64,000 nt of DNA. Source: Talinum fruticosum (lineage: Eukaryota > Streptophyta > Magnoliopsida > Caryophyllales > Talinaceae). Positions 35,684-48,340 of the stretch are shown here, piece by piece. The notes under the pieces were generated by a model. The model saw nothing but the letters and a program-made list of their open reading frames with translations, had not been told where the DNA came from and made no database searches. The stretch spans positions 124,001 to 188,000 of the forward strand of contig JAITYX010000118.1 of the NCBI GenBank assembly GCA_021018815.1, in the 5' to 3' direction. Each line of letters opens with the position of its first letter. The stretch's first letter is position 1. A program made the position numbers and the translations under genes.

Positions 35684-37529
35684 TATGGGTAATTTCATGT
35701 TCTAGCAACATTTTGGAATACAAATTAATCTTCATCACTAGTTTGATCTTACATAGTCAATATTTCTTCTCATTGTCTTCTCCCCTCCCCCATGAACCAA
35801 CCCAAACAAAAGAGTCCGTACAATATAAAAATACAAATTCAAATGACATTACGAGCTTTGGAGCATGTGTAGCATCCCCTTGATGAGAATATGAAGACCC
35901 ATGCTCAGCTATATCAGCAAGAATTGAACAAATGGAACCATAGAGTCTAATCAAGTTGCATACTGATCTAAAATATGAACTCCATCTATTATATCCAGGA
36001 TGTTGTAGTGTACCTATTTGATTAGCACATGTTCTGGTTTCTAATTCACCATTTTCAAAAATGTTCTACTTAAACAATTTGGCTTGCGTACGGCTTGTCG
36101 GGATGTTTAGAAGAACCGAGTGACAATGTTTATCACAAAAACCAAATTCCGAAAGAAAGTGTGTACTTCTAGTCCTTCTCTTACTGCAGAAAAGAGAGCT
36201 AATTGCAATTGGTGAGCTAAACAATGCACATAATATGCAAACCTTCAATCCTTCAGAAACAAAGCTTACAAACCATTCCATTCTCCACGCATATTGATAG
36301 CTCCATCATACCTTTGATCTCGAATGTCTTTCACACTCAACAACGGCAAGATAGAGTAGAACAAATCTCATTTTTTAGGTTATGTGAACATGTATCTTTA
36401 ACATGTACTAAATCGAAAAAAGTTCACGTACACATTCACCTTTATCAACAAACCTAAGGACAATAGCCATTTGTTCTCTTTTAGCTTATCTCTAGATTCC
36501 TCTAAGATTAAGCAAAACTTTAAATTGTCGATTTCTTCACGTATATGCTTTTGTATATTCATTGCGAAGACTTGTAAGATCTCTCTTTAAGCCTTTGGTG
36601 ATGTATATTTTTCATTATGTGGATCACATTTCAAAATAACATGTACTTGCTCATTATATGAGAGCCCAAGAGTATTAACATTTCAAGAAAATTGCCTTGA
36701 TTATTTAAATCGGGTCTTTCATCATGCCCTGTAAATGTTAACAAGTGTACAACATCTATTAATGTTTTCAATCGCAAACGATTTATTAGAATTTGCTCAA
36801 CAGATTATTTTTCAATCTCTTCTCAATATGGCATGCCCGATTTGTCGAGATAGTTACAACAGTTGATTGCAAAATTAAGAGCTGAATTCGAATCCTTTCC
36901 TATATGTTTCAACAATGCACAATATTTTCCATTATTTACTTTGGCCTAATTTTGAAATCCTTTAATGATGAATATTTCGATCCCTGTTTTCCAATTGGCT
37001 TCTTTGAAAATAGATAACATGCAAAACAATAAATATCATCGGTAGAAGGTGAGTACTCTAACTAGGGAAAGTTCTTAAACTAGTGATATTAAAATCGACA
37101 GGGATGCCTTTTTGGACCCGAAGATGGATAAACATCCCGACGAGGCTGATAAGGGTCAAAAGTTAAGTATAACCTTCGAATTTCATCACATTCATTTGAT
37201 GGGTACTCATCAATTGGCCTACGCAAACCCGAATCACGAACTAAGGAATCTTTACTAGAACCCCCAACTTCAATTCTCGGACTCTTAGGAGAAGGTTGTT
37301 TAACTTACACTTCCACATTTGATTGTCCAAGATTTGTGTCTACAATTGGCTCATAGTTTGCGCGACATTCGGCGGATATTGTCTTTACATGTTTTTTAAA
37401 AAATTAGTCAATTGTTCTCTTTAACATACTTAGTTGAACTACATAAAAAATATACTTCTTTACTCTATGTTATTAGATTAGTTTACTAATTATTCAATAT
37501 AATAATTAACTAATTTAATTAAGTAAATA

Positions 37530-37580
<51 letters not shown>

Positions 37581-38290
37581 CTATAAAAACACTATCAAAA
37601 AATTAACAATAATAAATAAACAACAAAGACAATAATAATAATAATAAATCATATAATCATATTCTTTTTGTAATGAACTAGTTATTCTAATCCTTTTTGT
37701 AATAAACTAGTTACTCAATATAATAATTAACTAATTCAATTAAATAAATAAACAATAACAATAATAATATAAACTATGAAATTGTCATTAAAAATAATAA
37801 TAATAAATAAATAAACGACAATAACAATAATAAATCATTGACATAATATTAATGCTAAACATACCTAGTGTTTCAATTGGAAGCCTCGAAAAGATTGTCT
37901 TGTTTTGGAAATTGCTAATTGGAAATATAATTTACACTATTTTAAATTGAAGGGTAGGGAGAAAGAGTAATACTAAGGTTAAGAGATAAAGAGCAAGATA
38001 AACAAAAATATAACAATCTCATGACTATATATATTACACAATACCTTGTACCATATCTTTTTCCTTCCCAATTTGTTAGATATTCAATTTTTTTTTTGGG
38101 ATAAATATCACTAAAATTTTTCAAAATCTAATTTAAAAATTTCTTAAAGATAAATTATATTTTTGAGAATAAATATTAATTTTTATATTAGATTTTTAAA
38201 GTTAGACATTAACTAAAAAAATTTTTCCCAAAATTATGCGGGGAGGGGGACCATGGCCCCCTGGTCCCCTGGTTCCGCCGTTTAGTGGCT
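35684..38290 (-). pseudogene. hAT transposase relic, TTF/ZMYM1-like
   Basis: hAT transposases cut and paste DNA. On the minus strand, near 37250-37090, GLRRPIDEYPSNECDEIRR and YLTFDPYQPRRDVYP give the TTF-type N-terminal domain. Near 36330-36180, RYDGAINMRGEWNGL and YYVHCLAHQLQLAL give the catalytic-core neighbourhood typical of TTF-type hAT proteins. Near 35990-35820, SICSILADIAEHGSSYSHQG and VMSFEFVF follow, after which the protein stops at about 35757, so the C-terminal dimerisation domain is missing. The 5' end at about 38220-38290 is the GC-rich GGGGGACCATGGCCCCCTGG and TTCCGCC block usual at hAT ends. Multiple stops are present. Confidence 0.75.
37528..37579. repeat. (AAT)n microsatellite
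   Basis: About 17 AAT units in the hAT relic's upstream part; shorter runs of the same triplet occur at 37630-37650 and 37765-37805. Confidence 0.95.
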
Positions 38291-38777
38291 TGACCGCTTG
38301 AACCGTTTAAATAAGGTCAATGAAAGGTCGGGTCAATGATGGGTTAAATAATAATAACTTATTATGTTAATGATTCATTAAGATTCTAATGTTTATTTCA
38401 CCTTTTCTATTATACTAAGGAGGTTTATATGCGTATTTAATTCATTTTAGAACGGATCGAGAAAAGGTTAACCTGAGTAGGCGTAACTTATTCATTTTAT
38501 TTACTAGCGAAAATTTGACTTTGTTGTAACTCAGCCCATTGCCCATCACATTGGTGCTTGATCCATAATTCATGCAGCCCTAGAACCTCACGTGCAAGTT
38601 TTCTTGCATGTGGCTCACTTAGGCGCTATAGTTCAATTACAACTAGAATATTTTCAAACGAGATGAGAATTTGAGATTTACAATAAACTAAAATTATTAC
38701 TTTTAAGTATAACATCAAAATTTTATATCATTACGGTAATTTATCACGTCGTTTGAATCTAGACATGTTTTATTAAA
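38291..38777. other. Unassigned intergenic stretch
   Basis: I see no coding, RNA or repeat feature here beyond short palindromic bits such as GTGCAAGTTTTCTTGCATGTG near 38590. Confidence 0.4.
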
Positions 38778-39273
38778 ATTAATTGTGACTCATGCTATGC
38801 ATGGAGTAATATAGTATGTCTTAAGAAGTTATAGATTACGAAAGAAAACATTAACAATTACATTTATAAATGAGATTAATAATAAAAAATACTATACTGA
38901 TATCCAACATATTTGACAATAAAAGGTAATGAGTGCATAGTTAAGTGTTATATCATGGTAAAGAACATGATTAGTCCAAGTTTATGTTCACTATTATAAC
39001 ATAAACAATGTTAGGAAGATATTTACAATAAATTGTATTAGTAACAAGAAAAAAATAATGATTTGTAATTGTACAAAAATTTTGAGATAAATGAATTTAG
39101 TCAAACTTCTACGAGTTATTGAAGTTGATATATTGAGTTTTCGTTCCTTCAAACAAGACACAAATTAGAAACTTGAAATATATAAATACAAACTTGAAGT
39201 GATAAAATTTTCACATTTAATTGATTACAGCTTGTCCTTCAACATATTTGAATCATAATATTATTTTCAATAA
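38778..39273 (-). mobile_element. Non-autonomous Helitron, antisense, 3' part (split by LINE-2)
   Basis: Read on the minus strand this matches 47836-48332 along its length (anchors AATTTGTGTCTTGTTTGAAG, AACATTGTTTATGTT, CATTTATAAATG). It ends near 38778 in a degenerate hairpin (CCATGCATAGCATG) and ATTAA-like terminus. It is interrupted at 39273 by the poly-A of LINE-2 and continues at about 43821. Confidence 0.6.
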
Positions 39274-39399
39274 TTTTTTTGGAACAATTTTAAGTGGATT
39301 TCATTGCACCTTTCAAAACCCTAAATTATAGGGATATAGCTATTACATCACTCTGCCTCAGTTTCGAGGATTTGGAAGTTTTTGGGTTACAACTATTGA

Positions 39400-42300
39400 T
39401 AAATGCTATCCTTCCTTGTATGGTTTCCTTGATCCTCTTCGCAATCTTCTCTCTATATGGTTGAGCTTATTTGAATCGACTTCATTTCTATGCACCCATA
39501 TCTCATATAACATAGCCATTGTTGCTGCCCCAAGCAATATTTTATTGGCCTTTTGCATCTTGACATTTTCCAAGTACTTGATCAGCCCCATATATGATGT
39601 AGCAGGGCATTTAACATCAATCCAGTTGAAGATTTTTCCCTTACCTTTTGTGCAGTGTTGCAATGGCACATGCGGTGTTAGTTTCTGTTTGGCATTGGAA
39701 AAAGGAGCATGTTGTGTCCACATCTGTGAACACTACCACTCTCTCGGCTACTTGGAGTCCGTTGTGCATAATTACCATTCCAGAAATGAGTGTTTGGTTA
39801 CAAATAACCGGTTCCATATCAATGTCCTCCATTTGTCTTTGTGTCCATAACTCATGATATGGTTATATGCCTGTTTGATCGAGAAAATACCACCATGACA
39901 AAAAGTATTACGATTTTCTAAGACCACTATCTTAGTGTATTCTTCACCTTATCCAATTTCTTTAAGTACTAAGTTGTGTATGACTCCCAGTTTTCCTTTC
40001 TCAAGTAATGGGAGTGAATCCACTTTACCCGACCCGAGTCTTTTTTTTTTTTTTTTGGCTACCTCCCATATGTGCTTCATCATAATTGCAAGTCTCCGGG
40101 TTCTTGAAACCTAACCCTCCATACTTCTTAGGTTGGCGGGTTTGTTCCCAACAGATGAGGGGCCTTCTAGTATAATGAGCTTGACCTATTCAAAAGAAGT
40201 TCCTACATGCATTATCCACTTTTTTATTACTTCCTTAGGGATAATGAAGCAAGAAGCCCAAAAAGCATATATCCCTATCACGACACTCGTTAATGAGGGT
40301 TGCTCTCCCTATATAGGATAAATTCCTAGTTCCTAAACTTGTAATTTAACAATAATTTTGTCTACAAGATGCCGACAATCGAAGTGGACAGTCTCCCAGT
40401 TGTAATTGGAACATCGAGGTACTTAAAAGAGTAGTTTCCCTTCGATGAATCCAGTTATTATAAATAATGATTCTTTCACATGGTCCTCAACTCTAGTCAC
40501 CACTATCACGAGACTTCTTTGTATTAATTTGCATGCCGAGCTCCCTGCAAATTTATCGAAAGCAGCCAACAAACATTATATTAGCTTTCCTTAGCCCTGT
40601 TTAAAAGTAGAAGATCATCAGCAAAGGCTAAATAGCTCAACTTAAGCGTCCTGCACCGAGCATGATAATGGAATGTGCTTATGTTAATTTGGTACTTGAT
40701 CATTATATTGAAACATTCCATAACTAGTACAAAAAGCAAGAGAGATACTTGGATCCCCTTGCCTAAGGCCTCGTTCACCTCTAAATAAACCATAACTAGC
40801 ACCATTTATGCACACGAGAGAAGAAGGTCGACTATAAGCATACCATTATCGCTATACTTTTGAGGGAAATGAAAGCCTTTTAGCATCTCCTCAACAAAGC
40901 CATATTGTACTTGAGTCATAAGTTTTCCTTAAATAAATTTTCCGTATGCATTTGGGGCTTCTCCTTTTCTTCCATAGCCCCTAGTTAGTTCTTGACAGAG
41001 CATAATCTGCTAGGGATAAATGCACACGGAGTGTTCTCAACCAATTGAGGAAGGATCCCTCTAAGTCTCATGCAAAGCGGTTTTGATATACACTTATATA
41101 AGATTGTGCAACATGCTATTGCCTAAAATCACTTGCATTTTGAGGACAAGGTATTTTAGGGATAAACACTAATTTGGTGTGACTGAACTATTTGAGGAGT
41201 TTACCGAGTATTAAAGAACTCAAGAACAACATTAGTGAACCGATTTCCCACCTGGTCCTAGCACTCCTTATAAAAACCACTCGTTATACCCATCCGAACC
41301 TCGAGATTTTATGCCGGGTATGCTTGAAAAGCACCTCTTTCACCTTTGTAGCAATAAAAGGTTTACATAGAGAAACTTGTCTGTTCTAAGTTTAGAATGT
41401 GTCCCAGTGCTAAAGATGTCCTCTAGGTAGGTGTATCCGCAATCTCCTTTCCCAAGCATATTCGAAAAAAAACCAACATATGTTTATTCACTTTATCGTG
41501 GCCTTCAATTCTTGCAGCCCCATCTGTGAGGGAGTAAACTGAGGTAGACTGTCTTCTTTGGTTGATGGCAGAAAAGAACAGTGTAGAACATTGATCTCCC
41601 AAAGTTGTCCAATCCTCTTTACTTTGTTGTTTCGTCATATTAACTGAGTTGTCCAAGGTAATGTAGTATTCCTTCCTATGGGAATGCTCTAGCTCTTGGA
41701 GGGAAACATTAGTGGGATCCTTTTGTAGCTTCCTCTGTATATCTTCCAGTCTAGCCCTCAAAAGGTTCTTCCGTTTATGAACATTGCCATATTTTCTTGT
41801 ATGTAGCTTCCTGAGAGGTTGTTTCGATAATTTAAATATATGTACAAGCTGGAACATATAAGAGCCATCCACCTTAGTATTCATGCTTTTAGTCAACATT
41901 CCCTGAAAATCGGGATGCTTGGTCCACATGTTACAAAATCTGAACTGTCCTCCTTGATATCATTGCTTGCTAAAGGATAACAAAATTGGGGAATGGTCGG
42001 ATATGCCTTCAGGAAGGAATTCGCCCGAACTCTCATCTGCAAATCCATTCTCGATTTACAAGGCAGCTATCTATTTTTGAGAAAACCCTACTACCATCCT
42101 CTTGTCTGTTAGACCATGTAAAGAAAGCCCTTGTTGCCACTATATTAGCAAGCTCACGAGTGTCGAACACACTCTTTGGAGTCTTTAATATTAGCTGTAG
42201 AAACCTCTTATCCCCCTAATCTTTCCTCCGGCTTCAAGACATTATTGAAATCACCGAGGACCACTCAAGGAACATGCATACTTGATCCAATAGTTTTTAA

Positions 42301-42668
42301 GGCTTTCCACATAGGCTCTCTTAAGTGTCTCTATTAAAACCATAGATGCAAGTAAGGAAAAATACCTTACTAGTTTGTCGTTGTATCGAGTTTAACATGC
42401 ACACGATGGCAAGATACCTCAAGGAGTTCCACTGCATATTCACTAGTCCTCTAATAAAGCATAATCCTTCCTCCGGGATGACATTCATTATTAATATACT
42501 TCCCCAATTAGCAAACATTTTATTTGATATCTAATCAAAATTCTGTTACCTAATTTTTATTTCTACCAAGCAAATTAAACCAAGATTAAGTTTCCAAAAG
42601 AAGAACATAGCATCCTCCTATTTATTTGGACCATTTAGGCCACTTATATTCCAACAAATAATGTTCAT
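39400..42668 (-). pseudogene. LINE-2 ORF2: endonuclease / reverse transcriptase / zf-RVT
   Basis: ATG 42668 opens MNIICWNISGLNGPNK, the endonuclease start, then a stop. GSILIMNVIPEEG-type endonuclease remnants lie near 42500. The helical linker between endonuclease and polymerase is open at 41929-41423 (YGNVHKRKNLLRARLEDIQR, TTLGDQCSTLFFSAINQRRQ). The reverse transcriptase is frame-broken but keeps its catalytic FADD at 40625-40614 (YLAFADDLLLLNRA). The zf-RVT region is readable at 39723-39406 with AAATMAMLYEIWVHRNEVD. It is the same family type as LINE-1 but another subfamily. Not functional. Confidence 0.85.
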
Positions 42669-42689
42669 GGGGAGGCTCTCCACCCTTAA

Positions 42690-43806
42690 CAATATCAAAG
42701 AGTGGTCCAAAGGGGCTCATTACTTTCATAATTGCTGTGTGTAAGGGGGTCACAACCCTTACACTCGACTTCTCAGTGATTGGTATAAAACCTTCCTCCT
42801 TATTTGCTTCAATTTTATCCTCCTCATGTAACTTTGTTTCTTTCTCGGTTGTTGTAGAGGCATTTCTTTGTACTAGAACTCATTCTTTTCTTGTAGATTT
42901 TCCCTTCTTCCTACAATCCTGTTACGAGTGGCCAACGAAGTTGTATTGTTTTCATTTTAATGGCTTCCACTCATAATCTACCTTCTAGTTCTGGAGCACA
43001 TTTTTCTCTGTAACAAATTTAATGTTATTAGGAAGTGGATCACCTATCTTGACCTCAATGAGCAATCTAGTATACCAAAATTTATCTTTCTCCTTTGTTG
43101 GTTTGTCTGTCTTAATAGGTCTGCCTATCATACTACCCAGTTTACTCAAGTCTTGTGGACTCTAATATTTGAAATCCAACTAGGAAAATTGAACCCAAAC
43201 AAGCATTCAATTTGTGATCTATTAATCACCACATCTTCATGCCAAGCTTTCATCAAAATCGGTTTCTTATCAAAGAAAACCATACCCTTGTTCAAGAGGA
43301 TATCTCAATCCTCAATATTGTGAATGAACCATGAACATACCATCTTTAAAAGCAAGTACCTTATGTATCTTATAGCTTTTCCATCCTCGATTCAGAAATC
43401 CATACATTACATTCACTTGGAGGGTTTGCTCCCACCACACAACAAATTAGAGATGTACACCAATATTTAATTTTAGATACTACATCCTCCCATCTAATTT
43501 GGGCATATTTAATTCTTGAAATTTCAGAAATGGGGATGTAATCAAGTATCATACCTTCATCACAATCAACCATATCTGCATAAGATCTGGTCGGTTCCTC
43601 CACCTCGAGACCTTGGCAATATGCACTTCCTTGGGCTGTTGTTCATCACTTACTCGAAATCGTGGGATTTCCTATTTCTTTGTTGTTAGGATCATTTCCC
43701 TTAGAAAATCCAGGCAAATTTGGAATATTGGGTTGTGTATTCAACGTAGATCTAGTTGTAGAATCAAATGGAAGCTTCCTACGGCGCCGCGTTTCCCCTT
43801 CGCCAT
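42690..43806 (-). pseudogene. LINE-2 ORF1 (DUF4283, damaged knuckle)
   Basis: ATG 43806 starts MAKGKRGAVGSFHL before a stop. EEPTRSYADMVD (43600) and the DUF4283 part KIKYWCTSLICCVVGANPPS (43488-43429) are in one open frame, then MVFFDKKPILMKAWHEDVV appears after frame changes near 43280. LSKLGSMIGRPIKTDKPTKE (43140) matches the post-DUF4283 segment. The zinc knuckle region near 42930 reads KQYNFVGHS, so its cysteines are lost. ORF2 follows within about 100 bases. Confidence 0.8.
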
Positions 43807-43832
43807 GGTCAGGGTACCCATATTTTCAATGA

Positions 43833-43865
43833 TTAATCTCGGTATGTATGTAATTATTGTATATT
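43833..43865 (-). mobile_element. Helitron remnant beyond LINE-2
   Basis: The reverse complement matches the copy at 47820-47845 (TACATAC, GAGATTAAT), which continues the Helitron cut by LINE-2. The match fades upstream. Confidence 0.5.
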
Positions 43866-44632
43866 TACTTTACTAATTTATAATTTCTTAAGGTCTAAAA
43901 TGAGTCTAAATTAGCAATAGCTAAATTGCTTCCTCAAATATTCAAATATTTTTTAAAAATTTTATAATATGCTTGTGTTAATTTTAATTTTAAAATACAT
44001 GCAATTATATTATGGCACTAAGTCAAAAAAAATATCAAACAATGAACAAGTAAAAATGTTACAAGAAATTATTATATTTCACACCTAGAATAATATTCAT
44101 AATATATACAAAAATAAATGAGAGCTCATAAGCCAAATCCTAAATAAATAAATACGTGATTATATTACGAATAAACTGTCAATATCCAATTTAATTCTTC
44201 CTTTCCCTTTTAAAAAATGATGAACATGAGGACAAATATAAAATTCTTGTTACTTAATTTAATTGTGTCAAGGACTCAATTAGTACATTTATATTCGTCC
44301 ATAGCAAACCATGGCCACAACTCTCTAAAAGAAAAAAGAAGAAAATGTTAAGTACACATCAAGCATTATAATAATAATAATGAAACAACGTGATGTTCAC
44401 CAAAAACTCAAATCAAAATGCATTTAGTTAAAAATAAAGAATTTATATATTTAAACTAATTATGTAATATAACGATAAAATGGGGATGGAGCCAATATCA
44501 GTAACCCCAACATTTCGACCTATTGAGTATTATTGTGTTTTCAAACACCAGCCTTGAGTATGAGAATTAAAGTTAAATATGACCCATTTGAAAAATAAAC
44601 AAATATCAAAGAGTTAACAGTGTAAATAAACT
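43866..44632. other. Unassigned AT-rich stretch
   Basis: AT-rich, without an open frame, RNA gene or recognisable repeat that I can support. Confidence 0.4.
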
Positions 44633-44790
44633 TCACCCAAATATGGGTAATTTCATGTTCTAAAGACATTTTGGAATACAAATTAATCTACATCGCTTGT
44701 TTGGTCTTACATTCTTAACATTTCTTCATATTCTCCCCTCCCCAACCAATTCAAATAAGAGCATGTACTTTATAATATTGGATACTTTCT
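44633..44790. repeat. Fragment matching the hAT relic's 3' part
   Basis: Direct repeat of 35680-35840, starting CACCCAAATATGGGTAATTT and running through TTCTCCCCTCCCC. It borders repeat X, as the other copy does, but X is inverted here. Confidence 0.7.
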
Positions 44791-44914
44791 TTATATTACA
44801 TGTTTCTCTAAGTTGGTTATATACGTCCACCGGACAACGTTTCTTTACAAAAGAATTAAATAAAACACTAAGAAAAAAAGAAGAGGACCAAGAAGATGAA
44901 AAGGAAAAAAAAGC

Positions 44915-47312
44915 TGGAGGGGTCGACGTAGTAAACACTATGCATGTATACAAAATATGTCGAGTGATAAGTAAACGTACAATATATGCAATTTAATTTT
45001 TTTACAACTTTAAGATATCAATTGAACTAATATTGAGTAAGTATTGAGGTTAAACTTGGGTTTGATCTAACTTATATGTCAAGAATATTTAAAATTGAGG
45101 CAAACAATAAATGATAGAATAAACATAAAATTAGAAAAATAAGTGTAGAGATAGAGAAAATCATGATCTAAACAAACCGATTTAACAAATATACATATTA
45201 AAATAAAAAAAAGAAAATAAATAGTTAAATTCACACCTTAATCGTATCATACTTCCTCCAATTGACTCAACTCCCTTGTTAATGCAAAAAGAATGTACCA
45301 AATGAAACTTTTCGAAAGAGGAGCTCATCAAAATTCAAACTACATGTCCAAATACTCTTAAACCAAACATAATTGAAAGGGCATTATCACAATTATAAAT
45401 TCTCATATCTTCACAATAAAGAACAATAAATTTAACATTTGGAGATCAGACAAAGCTAGCTACCGTAACGCAAATATCCAAACTTTCATAATATCGAAAG
45501 TACAGTGTATCTCAATATTCATATATATTTTTAAAAAATAAACACATACATAGATACATCATATGTGTAGATATAAAATTCAAAAAACAAATAAGAAAAA
45601 CCACAATTGTTTATTTTCTCTTTTAAATAATTAATTTATGAAAAATTAGAACCCAAAGATAACATAAACATAGATAAAGTAGTAAATTGAGGCCAATAGA
45701 AAACATATTAAACGAATTAAAAATATAAAAAAAGGAATTAAAACTCCTATATTACCATTATTTTCAATAAACAATTATACGCATGAGATCATAATACCAA
45801 TACCACAAAAGGTTCAATCACTTTAAAAAATTAAAGCCACTCTTGAAAATTAGTTTAAAATTGATACCCATTTTTTAGTCACCTTAACCACATCTTTCTA
45901 GCCAAACATTTACATCTCTGCAATATATATTTTACTAAAAAGGAAGAATCAAATTTTCTTGGCCGATAAAGTATCTTATTCATCTTCCTAAAATATATAT
46001 ATAATTAAATATGTACAATTTTGAGTCCTCACAATGAAAAGTAAAATTTAGCTGAAAAAATCAACAATAGTATAACTTGATTCTTCCAAAATTGTCGACT
46101 TTGATAGTTATCTTTTTAGATGTCAATCATAGTAACAATTTGAAATCACAAAAAAGAAAAACAAACATCATAACTTGTAGATATCAAATTTTAAAATAAA
46201 ACAAAACCAACACTTGAAAGAGTATAGATTATGAATTTTAGGTGAAAAAACATTGGTGAGTTAACCTAAACACCTTTAATGATAACGGAATATCCTTTAA
46301 TTATATTCTAAAATATTATTTTATATTTTCTTCTAAATAAAATTACACTTAATTACATGCCTTCTTTAAAATCATTCAATATACTTTTTGACATCAATAT
46401 ATTTTTTGAAATTTTCACACCAATCTCTATCACATAAATATATTTTTCGAATTTGCTTGTAATAATAAATAGATTTTAACTAACAATTGAAGTGAGAGTG
46501 CATTAAATTGATTGATAATAGTTTAGATATATCAGTAATTTTGTACTAATTTTATTTTGATTCTTAATATATTGTAATTTTTATGTTAATTTTCTATTTA
46601 TTTTTGTTATTTTTAGTCAATTTGTTAGAAGTCAAATTAAAATTACTTTCCTTTGGTTATTTTTATTTATAATATTATTATAATATTTAGTTAGAGTATG
46701 AGTCTGTCACTATTAATTTTCTTATTTTTATAACTGATTTGATCATTTTTCATATTTATTTGTCAATTTAGGTTAAAGTAGGTTTTCAATTTAATAAATT
46801 TCTAAATTTAATTTTTGTCTTTTGATTTTAGGTTTTTAAGGTATATTTAGTTTCAGAAAATAATTCTAATATTTTAGTTAATTTAATTATTTATTTTAGT
46901 GCACTTTGTTATTTGTTTAATTTTCTATTTTTGATTACTGTTGTATTTTCCTGTTCTGTTTAATTTTTCTAAATAATTATAAAAAATTAATTTTGTGTTT
47001 TAGGTTAGTTATATTATGTATAGATTTTAAAGTTAATTTATTATATACATTTATGTAATTTGATTTATTAATGTTATGCTCAGTTTTGTTTTTATTTCCT
47101 ATTTTATATTTTTCTGAATTAATTAGTTTGATTATTCACTTTTTTATTTTTATAGTAAGATTAGATAATTTCATAATATTATTTATTAGGTTTTAAGCAA
47201 AGGGACCCATCATTAAGATAGAGTCCTCTTATAAAAGGAAACCTGTTTTTATTTTCCTTCAAATGAATTTTATTTTTTATTTAATTATTTACATCAATGG
47301 CTCGTGTTTAAT
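44915..47312 (-). repeat. Dispersed repeat family X, copy 3 (longest, inverted)
   Basis: The inverted counterpart of 33625-35665 and of 6316-7695. The outer third (46500-47312) contains the LTR-like AT-rich part shared with copy 1, including GGGACCCATCATTAAGATAG and CTTATAAAAGGAAA near 47205-47245, matched in copy 1 near 6380-6425. It is about 2.4 kb, the most complete copy here. No coding. Confidence 0.65.
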
Positions 47313-47835
47313 GAATAAATAATTTTTGTGATTGAGATTACACTAAGCTCTTACAATCACTCTCATTGTAGTATTTGACCAATTTAAAAAATTACTATTA
47401 TATATTATACAGATTAACTATGAATATTTTTGTGTATAATATTTTTTTATGAGAAAGAAGTTGAGAAATGAAATAACATTAGTGTTCGTTTGTAAATGAT
47501 TGCGATAAATATGTAACCATTATGCCTCCCAAAATGATGTGATATAATAATTAACTATTCTTAAAAGAGTGATAACGTAAAAAGGAAATCATATAAGGGG
47601 TATAAAACATTCAATCAACAAGCCATAAAGGTAAAATTTTTCTTTTTATTTCCTTGATCCAACGGGTCGAACAGATTTGGGTCGAGTTTGACTAGCTAAT
47701 TTACGGGTTTTTCAGATTCGGTTTTCGGGTTCGAGTCGAGAAAATTGTGTCCAAATCTAAAATTTTCAGGCAAGTTCGGGTCGGATTTTTGGGTCGTGTC
47801 AATTTTTACAGTCTAATTATATACATACTTGAGAT
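47313..47835. other. Unassigned stretch with GGGTCG-rich part
   Basis: No gene. From 47655 to 47800 the sequence repeats GGGTCG, TCGGGTT and GGTCGAG motifs, as seen in various small plant transposons; I cannot name the family. Confidence 0.4.
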
Positions 47836-48332
47836 TAATTATTGAAATACCTAAAACGATTCAAATATATGATTCAAATATGTTGGAGGATGAGACCTAA
47901 TGAATTAAACGACGAAAATTGTATCATTTCAAAAAATTGTAATTTGTGTCATGTTTGAAGGGATGAAAACCCAACGAGCCAACTTCAGTAACCCGTATGA
48001 CTGCGAATAAATTCATCTATGTCAAACTTTTTGTACAACATACAGATTATTATTATTTTTTTATTACAAAAACTATTTATTTTAATATCTTCCTAACATT
48101 GTTTATGTTGTAAAAGTGAACATAAACTTGAACTAATCATGTCCTTTACCGTGATATAATTTTCCACTACTTACTCATTTCTTTTTATTGTCAAATATAT
48201 TGGATGACTTTTTTCATTGTACTATTTTCAATTGCTCATTTATAAATGTAGTTGTTAAATGTTTACTTTCTTAATTCATATTTTCTTAAGAAATGCTACA
48301 TTGCTCCGTGCATAGCACAGATTCGGACTAGT
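47836..48332 (+). mobile_element. Non-autonomous Helitron, 3' part
   Basis: The 3' end is the classic dicot type: a short hairpin CCGTGCATAGCACAG, a spacer, and CTAGT (48328-48332) followed by T. About 500 bases match the antisense copy at 38778-39273. A 5' TC terminus was not located, so the true length is open. Confidence 0.65.
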
Positions 48333-48340
48333 TAAATTAA

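Larger units (their letters stand above)
39274..43820 (-). mobile_element. LINE-2: nearly full-length plant L1-type LINE
   Basis: The element reads leftward: ORF1 from 43806, ORF2 from 42668, and a poly-A tail seen as a T run at 39274-39280. A 12-base near-perfect target duplication, TATTTTCAATRA, flanks it (39262-39273 and 43821-43832). Helitron sequence continues across both flanks, which confirms insertion into that Helitron. Only about 14 bases precede the ORF1 ATG, so the 5' untranslated part is short or slightly truncated. All frames are broken. Confidence 0.85.

Noticed and set aside
44697..44996. 99-codon frame ending in a Lys/Glu-rich string
   Set aside because: It spans the hAT fragment and the repeat X border, so it is a chance fusion over a junction.
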